A stretch of 64,000 nucleotides of DNA from Schaalia odontolytica. Its GTDB lineage: Bacteria; Actinomycetota; Actinomycetes; Actinomycetales; Actinomycetaceae. The notes under the pieces are model-generated. The model ran no database searches. It saw only the letters and a program-made list of their open reading frames with translations, and was not told where the DNA came from. This document shows, one piece after another, positions 18,296 through 27,129 of this stretch (positions within the stretch are counted from its first letter, which is position 1; each line of letters starts with the position of its first letter). The stretch spans positions 62,001 through 126,000 of the forward strand of contig NZ_PKKM01000003.1 of NCBI RefSeq assembly GCF_002847525.1. Direction: 5' to 3'. The position numbers were made by a program, and so were the translations under genes.

Positions 18296-21127
18296 GGCAA
18301 TTACGAATGTCATGTCCGTATCGCGCATCATGCCAGCGAACTCGGGACGAGAGTCAGGCCCGCATGAGCGCGTGCCGATGCCATCCTGGAAGGCGTCCAG
18401 CCACAGGAACGTCCGCTCACTGTCAGGCAGATCCTCCCAGTGCGAGGCCTCGGCCAATTCACGCTCGCTCCACGGCGACACGCTCCACCCCAGTGGCGAG
18501 GTGGGGAGGATGAGGAACTCCCCAACCTCGCCTCGCAGGGAGAGGGCCTCCAGGTCGAGTCGCTGGCCGCCCTCCTGGGGACGCACGCACACGTCCCACA
18601 GCTTCGAGACCTCGGCATGCCCGCACCCACGAGCGCCGGGCACACGCATGTCGGAGTATCCAATGAGGGTGTCGCCGAGCCACGAGGCTTCCCACTGCGA
18701 GCCGGGCATCTCGATGCGCACGCCGAGGCGCGGGACACGCTCGGGCCAGGCCCCGTAGGGGGCGACACGAGCCGAGATTGAGAGCGCGGAGATGTCACCC
18801 ACGCGTACCGGGCGGTACTCCCACGTGAGTGTCGCGCCGAATTGCGCGGCGGGCGGCGACCAGCGCTCGACGACGCGCTGGCACTGCTCGTCCCCCTCGA
18901 TGGATACGAGGCGTCGACGCAGCAGGTGCAGACGGGCCTGTTCCCAGCGGGCCGCGTGCGAAGTACCGTGCTCGCCGCGCCCGACCCCGAGGGGACCGAG
19001 GTCGTCCTCGTCAATCCCCCAGTAGTCGACGGGGCCGCGCCCGCGGTCATTATCGGTGGGCGCGCGGAAGACGCTCAGCTCGACGGACACGGGCAGGTCA
19101 CCGACCCGCACCAGGCGCCCGCGCGAGTCGAGCGCGTAGGGACGGTCGACCTCGTCGATGGGACGCACGGGTTCGACGGGGGCCGAGGTGAGGGACCGCA
19201 GGCGGGCATCGTCGCGTCCACTGCCCGCACGTTCCAGGGCCTGAGCAAGGGCTGGCGCATCGGGGGCCATCGCCTGAACCCACGCCCAGGTGCCTGCGTA
19301 GGGTCGAGACAGCGCGTCGACGAGGCCGTCGCACACGAAGCTGCCGTCGTGGACCTCCTCGCCGAAGTCGCCGCCGTAGGACAGGGCTCGTCGCCCGTCG
19401 GGCAGGGTGCGCCACAGGGCATGGTCACGCCATTCCCACACGAATCCGCCAGCGTGTCGGGGGTGACTCATCTGTGCGGCGTAGCCGGAGGCGTTTCCGG
19501 GGCCTGTTCCCATCGCGTGCAAGTATTCGCACATGAGGTAGGGGGCGCGGCGGATACGCTCGCGCGCGGCGTCGTCAACCCGCGCGGCGACATGCGTGGG
19601 GACGGCAACCTCGGCATGGGGATCGCTCTCGTCGAGGACGGCGGCGACTTCCTCCAGGGTCGGGTACATGCGCGAGTAGATGTCCGTGTATTCGAGGGCA
19701 TGGTCGCCCTCGTAGTGGACGATCGCCCGGGAACCCGTGCGCTCATGGACCCAGCGCGCACAGGCGACCAGGTTCGCACCGGTGCCGGACTCGTTCCCCA
19801 GGCTCCAGCTCATGATCGAGGGATGGTTCTTGTCGCGCTCGAAGGCGCGGACCGTGCGATCCATGTAGGCATCGGCCCAGCGCGGGTCGTCGGAGGGATT
19901 ATCGATCCACTCCCCCACACCCTCGAACCCATGCGTTTCGATGTCACCTTCGAGCATGACCCACAGGCCAATCTCGTCGGCCAGGTCGAGCACGCGGGGG
20001 TGGGGCGGGTAGTGAGAGGTGCGGATCGCGTTGATTCCCATGGACTTCATGAGGGCCAGGTCCTCGCGCACCCACTGCGCATCAAAGACGCGCCCCTCGT
20101 CGGCGCGCACCTCGTGACGATTAACGCCGTTGAGGGTCAGGGGCTCGCCGTTGGCCATGAGGACGCCGCCTTCGATGGACACGCGACGGAAGCCGATGCG
20201 CAGGCACCGCTCCCCCGCGTCGAGGCCTTCCGAGCCCTGGACGCTGACGCGCGCCTCGTAGAGGGCTGGGTCCTGCGCACTCCACGGGCGCACGCTGCCC
20301 ACTTCGATGCGGCCGCTGCGGTAGCGACCGTCCTCGCCGCGTTCGAGCGAGCAGGCGAACGACCAGAGGCCGTCGATGCTGAGATGCCCGGACAGATGAG
20401 CTTCCTGGGCACCGCGCACCCGGGCTTCGATGGTCACATAACCCACCCCGGCCTCGTAGTCGGTGTCGATCCACAGGTCTTCGATGGCGCCGGGAGCGAG
20501 GCGGCGCAGGCTCACCGAGCGGAAGATGCCAGGCAGCCACCACTGGTCCTGATCCTCGAGGTAGGAGCCGGGGCTGAACTGGTGCACGCGCACGGTGATC
20601 GCATTGACGCCGGGGTGCACGGCCTCGGTCACGTCGAACTCGTGGGCGAGGCGCGAACCGCGCGCCATACCGATCCACGTGCCGTTCACCCACACGGTGG
20701 CCTGACTTTCAACGCCGTCAAAACGCAGACGAATGTGGCCACCCTGCCAGTCAGCGGGGAGCTCGAAGGTGCGACGGTAGTCGCCGACCGGGTTATCGTC
20801 GGGCGGGAACGGCGGGTCGACCGGGAAGGGGAAGTCGACGTTGGTGTAGGCGGGGCGACCCCAGGCGCCATCGCCGCGCAGGACCCAGTGGCTAGGCACG
20901 TCGATCTCGGACGCGTCACCGGCGGGAGCGGGCTCATCCCAGGGCTGCTCGACGTTGACGAAGGGGGCGGGGTCGGTGCGGTGATAGGCGAAGCTCCACA
21001 TGCCATCGAGGCTGAGAACCCCACAGTCGTCAGCGAGGTGCGCGCGCGGAGGCACAAGCGCGCCCGCGCCGGGAGCATAGGAAGGTAGTATCGATATCAC
21101 GTCTCTGTGCCTTTCGGATGTCATCAT
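18278..21127 (-). CDS. Beta-galactosidase, glycoside hydrolase family 2 (LacZ type)
   Basis: Retaining hydrolase of terminal beta-galactosides; cytoplasmic, as no signal peptide is seen. The 949-residue product has the five-domain LacZ layout: sugar-binding domain, immunoglobulin-like domain, catalytic barrel with NGVNRHEV and the acid/base Glu in SLGNESG, the nucleophile Glu in LMCEYLHAMG, then the C-terminal small-chain domain. The start ATG at 21127 (MMTSERHRD) has GGAG 5 nt before it; a longer frame to 21358 overlaps the divergent regulator gene and is rejected. It is divergent from lacI with an operator between them. It is shorter than E. coli LacZ (1024). Confidence 0.94.
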   Translation of the reverse strand: MMTSERHRDVISILPSYAPGAGALVPPRAHLADDCGVLSLDGMWSFAYHRTDPAPFVNVEQPWDEPAPAGDASEIDVPSHWVLRGDGAWGRPAYTNVDFPFPVDPPFPPDDNPVGDYRRTFELPADWQGGHIRLRFDGVESQATVWVNGTWIGMARGSRLAHEFDVTEAVHPGVNAITVRVHQFSPGSYLEDQDQWWLPGIFRSVSLRRLAPGAIEDLWIDTDYEAGVGYVTIEARVRGAQEAHLSGHLSIDGLWSFACSLERGEDGRYRSGRIEVGSVRPWSAQDPALYEARVSVQGSEGLDAGERCLRIGFRRVSIEGGVLMANGEPLTLNGVNRHEVRADEGRVFDAQWVREDLALMKSMGINAIRTSHYPPHPRVLDLADEIGLWVMLEGDIETHGFEGVGEWIDNPSDDPRWADAYMDRTVRAFERDKNHPSIMSWSLGNESGTGANLVACARWVHERTGSRAIVHYEGDHALEYTDIYSRMYPTLEEVAAVLDESDPHAEVAVPTHVAARVDDAARERIRRAPYLMCEYLHAMGTGPGNASGYAAQMSHPRHAGGFVWEWRDHALWRTLPDGRRALSYGGDFGEEVHDGSFVCDGLVDALSRPYAGTWAWVQAMAPDAPALAQALERAGSGRDDARLRSLTSAPVEPVRPIDEVDRPYALDSRGRLVRVGDLPVSVELSVFRAPTDNDRGRGPVDYWGIDEDDLGPLGVGRGEHGTSHAARWEQARLHLLRRRLVSIEGDEQCQRVVERWSPPAAQFGATLTWEYRPVRVGDISALSISARVAPYGAWPERVPRLGVRIEMPGSQWEASWLGDTLIGYSDMRVPGARGCGHAEVSKLWDVCVRPQEGGQRLDLEALSLRGEVGEFLILPTSPLGWSVSPWSERELAEASHWEDLPDSERTFLWLDAFQDGIGTRSCGPDSRPEFAGMMRDTDMTFVIAQVGGD

Positions 21128-21153
21128 CGAAACTCCGATCGTCAGAGATAAGA

Positions 21154-21167
21154 CTAACACGTTATAG
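21154..21167. promoter_or_regulatory. LacI-type operator between the beta-galactosidase and regulator genes
   Basis: CTAACACGTTATAG differs from the perfect site at 14670 at two positions. It lies 27 bp before the beta-galactosidase start and 46 bp before the regulator start. It overlaps TATAGT (21163-21168), a likely -10 for the regulator gene, which suggests autorepression as well as control of the hydrolase. Confidence 0.72.
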
Positions 21168-21212
21168 TTGTTGTGTTTCAACGAAACGCAACCGAGGATT
21201 GGGAGCCGCAGC

Positions 21213-22295
21213 ATGGAGCGCGCAACCCGGGCCGACGTCGCCCGCGCAGCAGGCGTCGCACCGTCGACCGTCTCGCTCGTCCTCAACGGACGAGGCCGCG
21301 ACGTGAAGATCGCGCCCGCCACCATCGACCGCGTCAAGCAGGCCGCACGCGAACTCAACTACATCCCCAACGCAGCCGCCCGGTCGCTGCGCCGCGGCAA
21401 GTCCCACCTCATCGCTCTCCTCATGGCCGAGCTCCCGGACGACCCCTTCGTGCCCGTCGTCCACACGGTCCTCACGACCGCGATGATCGATATCCAGCGC
21501 CACGGCTACCTGCTCCTCCCCCTCTTCCAGTCCGGCGACGGCGCTTCAGATGCCGAGGTCATCCGCGGAGTCCTGGGCGACACCCAGCTGGCGGGCATCA
21601 TCCGCGAGACCACGTCGGCCGAGGCCTTCACCTCGCGCCTGCTCGCCAATCTCGGCATCCCCGTCGTCGCCATGTCGATGATCGAGGCCAACCCGACCGG
21701 CTCGGAATCCTCCCTCATTCGCATCGACGAGGGGGCCGGCGTGCGCGACGTTCTCTCTGACTGCGCACTCGTGGATCCGGCAACCGGCACGGGTCAGGGG
21801 CGTGCCGTCTTCTTGGCGGGACCAAACACTAATCACGCGCGCCAGAACCCAATCGCGAGCGCGTTCGGCACGAAGTTCACCCTCTACTCGCTACCCGACT
21901 GGGAGCCCACCACTGCCTACCAGGCCGCGCTGCGCCTCCTCGACGAGGACCCGTCGATCTCACTGATCGCCCTGGCCGACGACTCGCAGGCCCCCGGCGT
22001 CTTCCAGGCCGCCGCAGACCTGGATCTGTCCGTGCCCGACGACCTGTCGATCCTCGGCTTCGGCAACCAAGACCACCGGAGCGCCTCCGCGCTCGGCCTC
22101 ACGACGGTCGAGTGGCCCCTCAAAGACATGACCGAGGCCGCCGTCGCCTCGATCATCAACGTCATCGAGGGGCGCTCCCCCATGACCGATGTTCACCCCA
22201 GCGCATCCATCGACGAGGAGGCCACGGACGGCACCCCGATCGCGACGATCCCGACGCGCCCGGTGTGGCGTTCGTCGGTCGCCAGGCGCGCGTAG
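21213..22295 (+). CDS. LacI-family transcriptional regulator
   Basis: Sugar-responsive repressor of 360 residues. The N-terminal helix-turn-helix reads RADVARAAGVAPSTVSLVLN, followed by a hinge helix (PNAAARSLRRGKS) and a periplasmic-binding-protein-like effector domain ending in DLSILGFGN and the LTTVEWPL region. I chose the ATG at 21213 (MERATRADV); the 15 residues before it are not typical. It is divergent from the beta-galactosidase. The operators at 14670, 18169 and 21154 are the natural candidates for its targets. Effector and binding are inferred. Confidence 0.93.
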   Translation: MERATRADVARAAGVAPSTVSLVLNGRGRDVKIAPATIDRVKQAARELNYIPNAAARSLRRGKSHLIALLMAELPDDPFVPVVHTVLTTAMIDIQRHGYLLLPLFQSGDGASDAEVIRGVLGDTQLAGIIRETTSAEAFTSRLLANLGIPVVAMSMIEANPTGSESSLIRIDEGAGVRDVLSDCALVDPATGTGQGRAVFLAGPNTNHARQNPIASAFGTKFTLYSLPDWEPTTAYQAALRLLDEDPSISLIALADDSQAPGVFQAAADLDLSVPDDLSILGFGNQDHRSASALGLTTVEWPLKDMTEAAVASIINVIEGRSPMTDVHPSASIDEEATDGTPIATIPTRPVWRSSVARRA

Positions 22296-22315
22296 ACGAC
22301 ACGTGACAGAACGCT

Positions 22316-22351
22316 GGGAGGGGCGGATGCCAGTTGGCATCCGCCTCTCCC
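22316..22351 (+). terminator. Terminator of the LacI-type regulator gene
   Basis: Hairpin GGGAG-G-GGCGGATGCCA / TGGCATCCGCC-T-CTCCC with a 2-nt loop and a single G-T mismatch, 20 bp after the regulator stop. The gene coming from the right ends at 22426, so it may also protect that transcript. Confidence 0.82.
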
Positions 22352-22425
22352 GCTTGCATGCACCTCGCGCCGGGCGCCTCCCGCACGCTCACAAAATGCG
22401 GGAGTGACGCCCAGCGACGACGCCG

Positions 22426-23328
22426 TTACTCACCGAGGCCGCAGGCCCGGTAGATGTTGGTCAGCATGGCCAGGCGCTGCTCGAGGGACGCATCCTTGGG
22501 GACGCAGACCTTCGCGCCGAGGTACTTGGCTCCGCCCTCGACGGCGGCCTGTGCACAGCGGGCAATCTCGGCCTCGTCCATGAGCGAGGTCGGCTCGTCG
22601 GCCTGCGCGGGCAGGTGTCCGTCGATCCAGGAGTAGCCGTACTGGGTTTCCTCCGGGCCTGCGCCCGAGAAGATGATGCCGTCCAGGACGCCGCGCTTGC
22701 CAGCCTCGAGCACGTGCTCGTAGGCGGTGTCCGCGCTTCGGCCCTCCACGGCGGAGCGGCCCCAGTTGAGGTGGATGCCGATGCCGGCCTCGGAGACGAT
22801 GTCAATCTCGGATTCGAGGGAGAGGAAGCCCTTTTCGGGGTTCTGCTCGGGAATGTACTTGTCGCAGTGCTCGATGACGAGCGTGGCCCCGCACCAGTCC
22901 CAGGTGGCCACCTCGGCGAGCGAACGCTTGAAGGCGTCCACCTGCGCCAGGCGCGTGGGAGCCGAGTGCAGCTGCACGCGGGCGACCAGCTGACGACCCG
23001 CCCGCTCACACAGGGCGGCAAGGTCGTCACGCAGCGCGCGGGTGAAGTCAAGAGCGGCGGCGCGTCCAGCCTCGTCGGGCGAGGCCAGGCCGAACTTCTC
23101 GTTCTTCCATACGTTCTGCATGGTGCCGGGGATCGCGGTGATCGTATTGAAGTCCCAGTGAGCCGCCAGGTGGCTGGCCAGGACCTCACCCTGGGTGGCG
23201 AGCTGCCCCGGGTAGGGCATCTCAACGCCGCTCACCCACGGCTGATCTGCGAGGAGTCGGTAGTAGTCAGCTTCCAGCTCCGGTGCCGGATGCGACGCGT
23301 ACGCGCCAAGGATGAATGGGAGTGCCAT
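22426..23328 (-). CDS. DUF4862-like protein, xylose-isomerase-like TIM barrel
   Basis: A 300-residue cytoplasmic protein. It starts LPFILGAYASHP and has VEHCDKY, IGIHLNWGRSAVEG and IFSGAGPEETQYGYSW, with acidic and histidine residues at strand ends as in sugar-phosphate isomerase/epimerase barrels. From memory it resembles the DUF4862 family, whose function is not known; I could not check this. Neighbours (regulator, beta-galactosidase, importer) suggest sugar metabolism, possibly an isomerase acting on the imported sugar. No copy of the island operator is seen upstream. AAGGGC precedes the ATG at a usual distance. Confidence 0.6.
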   Translation of the reverse strand: MALPFILGAYASHPAPELEADYYRLLADQPWVSGVEMPYPGQLATQGEVLASHLAAHWDFNTITAIPGTMQNVWKNEKFGLASPDEAGRAAALDFTRALRDDLAALCERAGRQLVARVQLHSAPTRLAQVDAFKRSLAEVATWDWCGATLVIEHCDKYIPEQNPEKGFLSLESEIDIVSEAGIGIHLNWGRSAVEGRSADTAYEHVLEAGKRGVLDGIIFSGAGPEETQYGYSWIDGHLPAQADEPTSLMDEAEIARCAQAAVEGGAKYLGAKVCVPKDASLEQRLAMLTNIYRACGLGE

Positions 23329-23441
23329 GATAGTTGCCCTTCTACAAGGAAATTGTCGTACGAATCACTAGAACGAACATACTCCTATTTCGCGCACGTG
23401 CGCAGCGAAGTAACACGACACCCTGCGATTACCCCATCTAC

Positions 23442-23487
23442 ATACGCGTGAGGGCGGGCACCAGCCGGTGCCCGCCCTCACGCGTAT
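23442..23487 (-). terminator. Terminator of glmM
   Basis: The longest hairpin in the window: a perfect 21-bp stem running 23442-23462 and 23467-23487 with a 4-nt AGCC loop, 13 bp after the glmM stop. Confidence 0.92.
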
Positions 23488-23500
23488 GTCTCTCAGACGC

Positions 23501-24853
23501 TCACAGCGCCAGGTTCTCCTTGACGACGTCCGCCAGCGAAGCGGCGACCGAGTCGGCCTCTTCCTGCGTGGCAGCCTCGACCATGACGCGCACGAGCGGC
23601 TCAGTGCCCGAGGGTCGCAGGAGCACGCGGCCGGTATCGCCCAGGCGAGCCTCGGCGGCCGCCACGGCCTCGGCGACGGCCTCGTTCGTCGAGGCGGCCG
23701 CGCGGTCCACGCCGCCCACGTTGATGAGGGTCTGCGGCAGGCGCGCAATGAAGGACGTGAGGTCGGCCAGCGAACGGCCGGACTCCTTCACCATGCGGGA
23801 GATGAGCAGCGAGGACAGGATGCCGTCGCCCGTGGTCGCGTGGTCGCGGGCGATGATGTGGCCGGACTGCTCGCCACCGAGCGAGTAGCCGGACGCCAGC
23901 ATCTCCTCAAGCACGTAGCGGTCGCCCACGCCGGTCTGCACAGTCTTGATGCCGGCCTCGCGCATGGCGATCAGCAGGCCCAGGTTGCTCATGACGGTCA
24001 CGACGAGGGTGTCCTTGGCGAGAGTGCCGCGCTGCTGCGCGTTGACGGCCAGAGAGCCCATGATCTTGTCACCATCGATGAGGTTACCCTCGTGGTCGAC
24101 GGCGAGGCAGCGATCCGCGTCTCCGTCATAAGCGACGCCGAAGTCGCAGCCGGCCTCAACGACGGCGGCCTGCAGGGACTCGGGGTGCGTGGAACCCGCG
24201 TTCAGGTTGATGTTGCGCCCATCCGGGGACGCGTTGATGACGGTGATATCCGCACCAAGCTCCCGGAACACGGCCGGACCCAGCTCGGAAGCCGCGCCAT
24301 TCGCGCAGTCGATCGCGATCTTCATGCCGCGCAGATCGGTGCCGATTGCCTCGACGAGGTGCGCAATGTAGGAGTCCTTCGCCCACGCGTGGTCGGCGTT
24401 GATCTCGCCGACGGCGTCGCCGGTGGGACGATCCCACTCGGTGTTGACAAGCGCCTCGATCTGGTCCTCCACAGAGTCGGCCAGCTTGTAGCCGCCGTGC
24501 GCAAAAAACTTGATGCCGTTGTCGGGCATCGGGTTGTGCGACGCGGAAATCATGACGCCGAGGTCAACGGTGTCCTCGGTGGCCGTCAAATGCGCGACCG
24601 TGGGCGTGGTGACGACGCCGATGCGGGTCACATCCATGCCGGCGCTCGCCAGGCCCGCCGCAAGAGCGTGGTCGAGGAACTCGCCCGAAATACGGGTGTC
24701 GCGGCCGATGATCGCGCGGGGCTTAGAGCCGTCCGCACGCAGGGAGCCGCCGAACTGGCGGGCTGCCGCCTCGCCGAGCTGCAGCGCGAGGTCCGCAGTG
24801 ATGTCAACGTTCGCCAGTCCTCGCACGCCGTCCGTGCCGAACATCCTGGGCAT
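23501..24853 (-). CDS. glmM: Phosphoglucosamine mutase
   Basis: Converts glucosamine-6-phosphate to glucosamine-1-phosphate on the way to UDP-GlcNAc. A 450-residue product. The phosphoserine loop is ISASHNP with Ser105, the metal loop is DGDADR, and the C-terminal phosphate-binding loop is RPSGTEPLVRVM. The start ATG at 24853 (MPRMFGTDGVRG) matches the family; the longer frame to 25108 overlaps rpsI. GGAGAG lies 5 nt upstream. It follows rplM-rpsI on the same strand, an arrangement conserved in actinobacteria, but a terminator separates it from rpsI. Confidence 0.97.
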   Translation of the reverse strand: MPRMFGTDGVRGLANVDITADLALQLGEAAARQFGGSLRADGSKPRAIIGRDTRISGEFLDHALAAGLASAGMDVTRIGVVTTPTVAHLTATEDTVDLGVMISASHNPMPDNGIKFFAHGGYKLADSVEDQIEALVNTEWDRPTGDAVGEINADHAWAKDSYIAHLVEAIGTDLRGMKIAIDCANGAASELGPAVFRELGADITVINASPDGRNINLNAGSTHPESLQAAVVEAGCDFGVAYDGDADRCLAVDHEGNLIDGDKIMGSLAVNAQQRGTLAKDTLVVTVMSNLGLLIAMREAGIKTVQTGVGDRYVLEEMLASGYSLGGEQSGHIIARDHATTGDGILSSLLISRMVKESGRSLADLTSFIARLPQTLINVGGVDRAAASTNEAVAEAVAAAEARLGDTGRVLLRPSGTEPLVRVMVEAATQEEADSVAASLADVVKENLAL

Positions 24854-24918
24854 AGTCTCTCCGTTCAGTGGGTCATACGACTGCACTAAGCCTACCGCGC
24901 CCGCGCCTTCTCCTTGGC

Positions 24919-24931
24919 ACGAGGCCGGGGC
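24919..24931 (-). repeat. Dispersed motif GCCCCGGCCTCGT, copy upstream of glmM
   Basis: On the minus strand GCCCCGGCCTCGT. Identical or near-identical copies, all in the same orientation and in non-coding DNA ahead of minus-strand genes, occur at 7488-7499, 31262-31274, 44966-44978, 49886-49898 and, with one change, at 62672-62683. Here it lies about 66 bp before glmM and 25 bp upstream of a TAGGCT hexamer (24889-24894) that could be a -10. Function unknown. Confidence 0.6.
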
Positions 24932-24981
24932 ACGGACAGCGGAGACGCTCACATCCTGACACGTGCTGATGGGTAAACGAA

Positions 24982-25011
24982 GGCCGCGCCCCGCAGAAGC
25001 GGGACGCGGCC
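24982..25011 (-). terminator. Terminator of rplM-rpsI
   Basis: Hairpin GGCCGCG-C-CCCGC / GCGGG-A-CGCGGCC with an AGAA loop and one mismatch, 23 bp after rpsI. TTCGTTT follows on the minus strand. Confidence 0.85.
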
Positions 25012-25034
25012 AACAGAAAATGTGCTGAGTGAAA

Positions 25035-25544
25035 TCAGCGCTTCGAGAACTGCGAAGCCTTGCGGGCCTTCTTGAGGCCTGCCTTCTTACGCTCGGTGGC
25101 GCGGGCATCGCGGGTCAGGAAGCCAGCCTTCTTGAGGGCCGGACGGTTCGCGTCGCGGTCGATCTCGTTGAGGGCGCGCGACACGCCGAGGCGCAGGGCG
25201 CCGGCCTGGCCGGAAACGCCGCCGCCGTTGATGCGGGCGATGACGTCGAAGCGGCCGTCAATGTCGAGCAGCACGAAGGGGGACTTCACCAGCTGCTGGT
25301 GCAGCTTGTTGGGGAAGTAGTCCTCAAGGGTGCGACCGTTGATGGTCCACTTGCCGGAGCCGGGGACCAGGCGAACGCGGGCGACGGCCTCCTTGCGGCG
25401 GCCCAGGCCCGCGCCGGGCGCGGTGATGGACTGACCGGCGCCGGCGGGAGCCGACTCGGTCTCGGACGTGTAGGAGCTGGGGACGACTTCCTCGTCCAGC
25501 TCAGCGGAAACGATGGTCTCAGCCACGGTTCTCCTCAGGGTCAA
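25035..25544 (-). CDS. rpsI: 30S ribosomal protein uS9
   Basis: Small-subunit head protein whose C-terminal tail reaches the P-site tRNA. The 169-residue product has the family core ([29 protein letters not shown]) and the conserved C-terminal end [12 protein letters not shown]. About 40 extra acidic N-terminal residues precede the core, typical of actinobacterial uS9. It lies 20 bp after rplM in the usual two-gene unit. Confidence 0.97.
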   Translation of the reverse strand: MTLRRTVAETIVSAELDEEVVPSSYTSETESAPAGAGQSITAPGAGLGRRKEAVARVRLVPGSGKWTINGRTLEDYFPNKLHQQLVKSPFVLLDIDGRFDVIARINGGGVSGQAGALRLGVSRALNEIDRDANRPALKKAGFLTRDARATERKKAGLKKARKASQFSKR

Positions 25545-25564
25545 AGGCGTTCAGCGACCAGAGG

Positions 25565-26008
25565 TCACTGAGCCACCTGGGTCAGTTCGTAGGGAACCGG
25601 CGACTGGCCGGCGTGGGGGTGCTCCGGGCCAGCGTAAACGTGCAGCTTCTTGAACTGCGCGCGGCCGAGGGAGTTGTGAGGAAGCATGCCCTTAACGGCC
25701 TTCTCGACGGCGCGCTCAGGCGTCGCGGCGAGGAGGTCACGGTAAGCGGTCGCGGTCAGGCCACCGGGACGACCGGAGTGACGGTAGGCCATCTTCTGGT
25801 CCAGCTTCTTGCCGGTCAGAGCGACCTTGTCCGCGTTGATGATGATGACGTAGTCGCCCATGTCCATGTGAGGGGCGAACGTCGGCTTGTGCTTCCCACG
25901 GAGGAGGGCAGCGGTCTGGGCTGCCAGGCGACCGAGGACGACGTCGGTGGCGTCAATGACGTACCACTTCTTGTCCGCGTCCCCAGGCTTGGGTGAATAG
26001 GTGCGCAC
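25565..26008 (-). CDS. rplM: 50S ribosomal protein uL13
   Basis: Early-assembly large-subunit protein. I placed the start at GTG 26008, giving [10 protein letters not shown] and 147 residues, the usual family length and N-terminus. GAAGG lies 8 nt upstream. A longer reading from TTG at 26023 adds five residues (LKVTP) and has no better ribosome-binding site. Core motifs [24 protein letters not shown] and YAGPEHPH are intact. The 203-bp leader before it shows no gene. Confidence 0.96.
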   Translation of the reverse strand: MRTYSPKPGDADKKWYVIDATDVVLGRLAAQTAALLRGKHKPTFAPHMDMGDYVIIINADKVALTGKKLDQKMAYRHSGRPGGLTATAYRDLLAATPERAVEKAVKGMLPHNSLGRAQFKKLHVYAGPEHPHAGQSPVPYELTQVAQ

Positions 26009-26211
26009 GGGCGTAACCTTCAATTCTTCTTGGTCATGGGACGCCGCGCCGGTTTTTCCGGGGGCATCCGCGATGAAACGGTTCGCGCGAGGCGTCGGCG
26101 AGCGCTCCTAGCGAGTGGGAGACACTAGGTACTCTGCTGACGCACAGCACTAGCCATATTATCTGTGCGCAGCCCGGTGGTCAAAGCGCGGCGAATACTG
26201 TGTCACATTCC

Positions 26212-27129
26212 TCAGCCGTCGTCACCACAGCATCTGTCGCGCCTGGCCCGGGCCTGCTCGGCTCGCGCACCCCACTGCGAAGGATCGGGATACTCGACCC
26301 CTTCGAGGGTGAGTCCGTGCGCGGGGGCGATCGGCGCAGCCTCGGAGCGTGAACGAGCCCGCAGAATCTGCGCCGGATAGTCGGCGTCGCGCGCGCCCGA
26401 GCCCACGAGGAGGAGAGCCCCCACCAGGGAGCGGACCATCGAGTGGCAGAACGCGTCCGCCTCGACTCGGAAGACGAGGGTTCCCTCGGCGTCACGCGCG
26501 GAGCGCAGGGTACGCAGCGTACGGATCGTCGTAGCCCCCTCGCGCGGGCGGCAGAATCCGAGAAAGTCGTGTTCTCCGAGGAGGGCGGCCCCGGCCTCGT
26601 TCATGGCCGCCTCGTCGAGGGCCTCCTCAACCCACAGGCGATCCCAGCGCCCGAGAGGCTCGGGCCGGTCGGACACCCGGTATGCGTAGGAGCGGCCGAG
26701 GGCAGAAAAGCGCGCGTCGAAACTGCGGTCAACGATGACGGCCGAGTAGATGCGCACGTCGCAGGTCCCGCGCGCAGCAGCAAGGTCGCGGCCACGAGCG
26801 CGTTCGCCGTAGCGGCCGGAGAGAATCTTGTTGAGTCGGCGGACAATCGCCGAGGCCACGGCCTGTTCGTCGGACTCCCCTCCCCTGGGCGACAGTCGCG
26901 CCCAGGCGGCCTCGGAAATGTCCGCGTGACAGACCTGGTGACGCGCATGAACCCCCGCGTCGGTACGACCGGCGACCGTCGTCACGATCTCTTCGCGCGA
27001 GGCCATGGCGAGCGCCGCTTCAATCTCACCTTGGACGGTGCGCAGGCCCGGCTGAGCGGCCCAGCCTCGAAAGTCAGTGCCGTCGTAGCCCAGGTCGAGG
27101 CGCAAGCGCCGCGCGCTCACAGCTCCCAC
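26212..27129 (-). CDS. truA: tRNA pseudouridine synthase A
   Basis: Isomerises uridines 38-40 in the anticodon arm of many tRNAs. The 305-residue product has LGYDGTDFRGWAAQ and the catalytic Asp57 in AGRTDAGVHA, then GRSYAYRV and the FCHSMVRSLVG region. The start is a GTG at 27129 or a second GTG at 27120; both overlap the end of ppgK (13 or 4 bp). A cysteine- and arginine-rich C-terminal tail (RRDRCCGDDG) is unusual. It lies 203 bp ahead of rplM, in the common rplQ-truA-rplM region, here interrupted by ppgK. Confidence 0.94.
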   Translation of the reverse strand: MGAVSARRLRLDLGYDGTDFRGWAAQPGLRTVQGEIEAALAMASREEIVTTVAGRTDAGVHARHQVCHADISEAAWARLSPRGGESDEQAVASAIVRRLNKILSGRYGERARGRDLAAARGTCDVRIYSAVIVDRSFDARFSALGRSYAYRVSDRPEPLGRWDRLWVEEALDEAAMNEAGAALLGEHDFLGFCRPREGATTIRTLRTLRSARDAEGTLVFRVEADAFCHSMVRSLVGALLLVGSGARDADYPAQILRARSRSEAAPIAPAHGLTLEGVEYPDPSQWGARAEQARARRDRCCGDDG

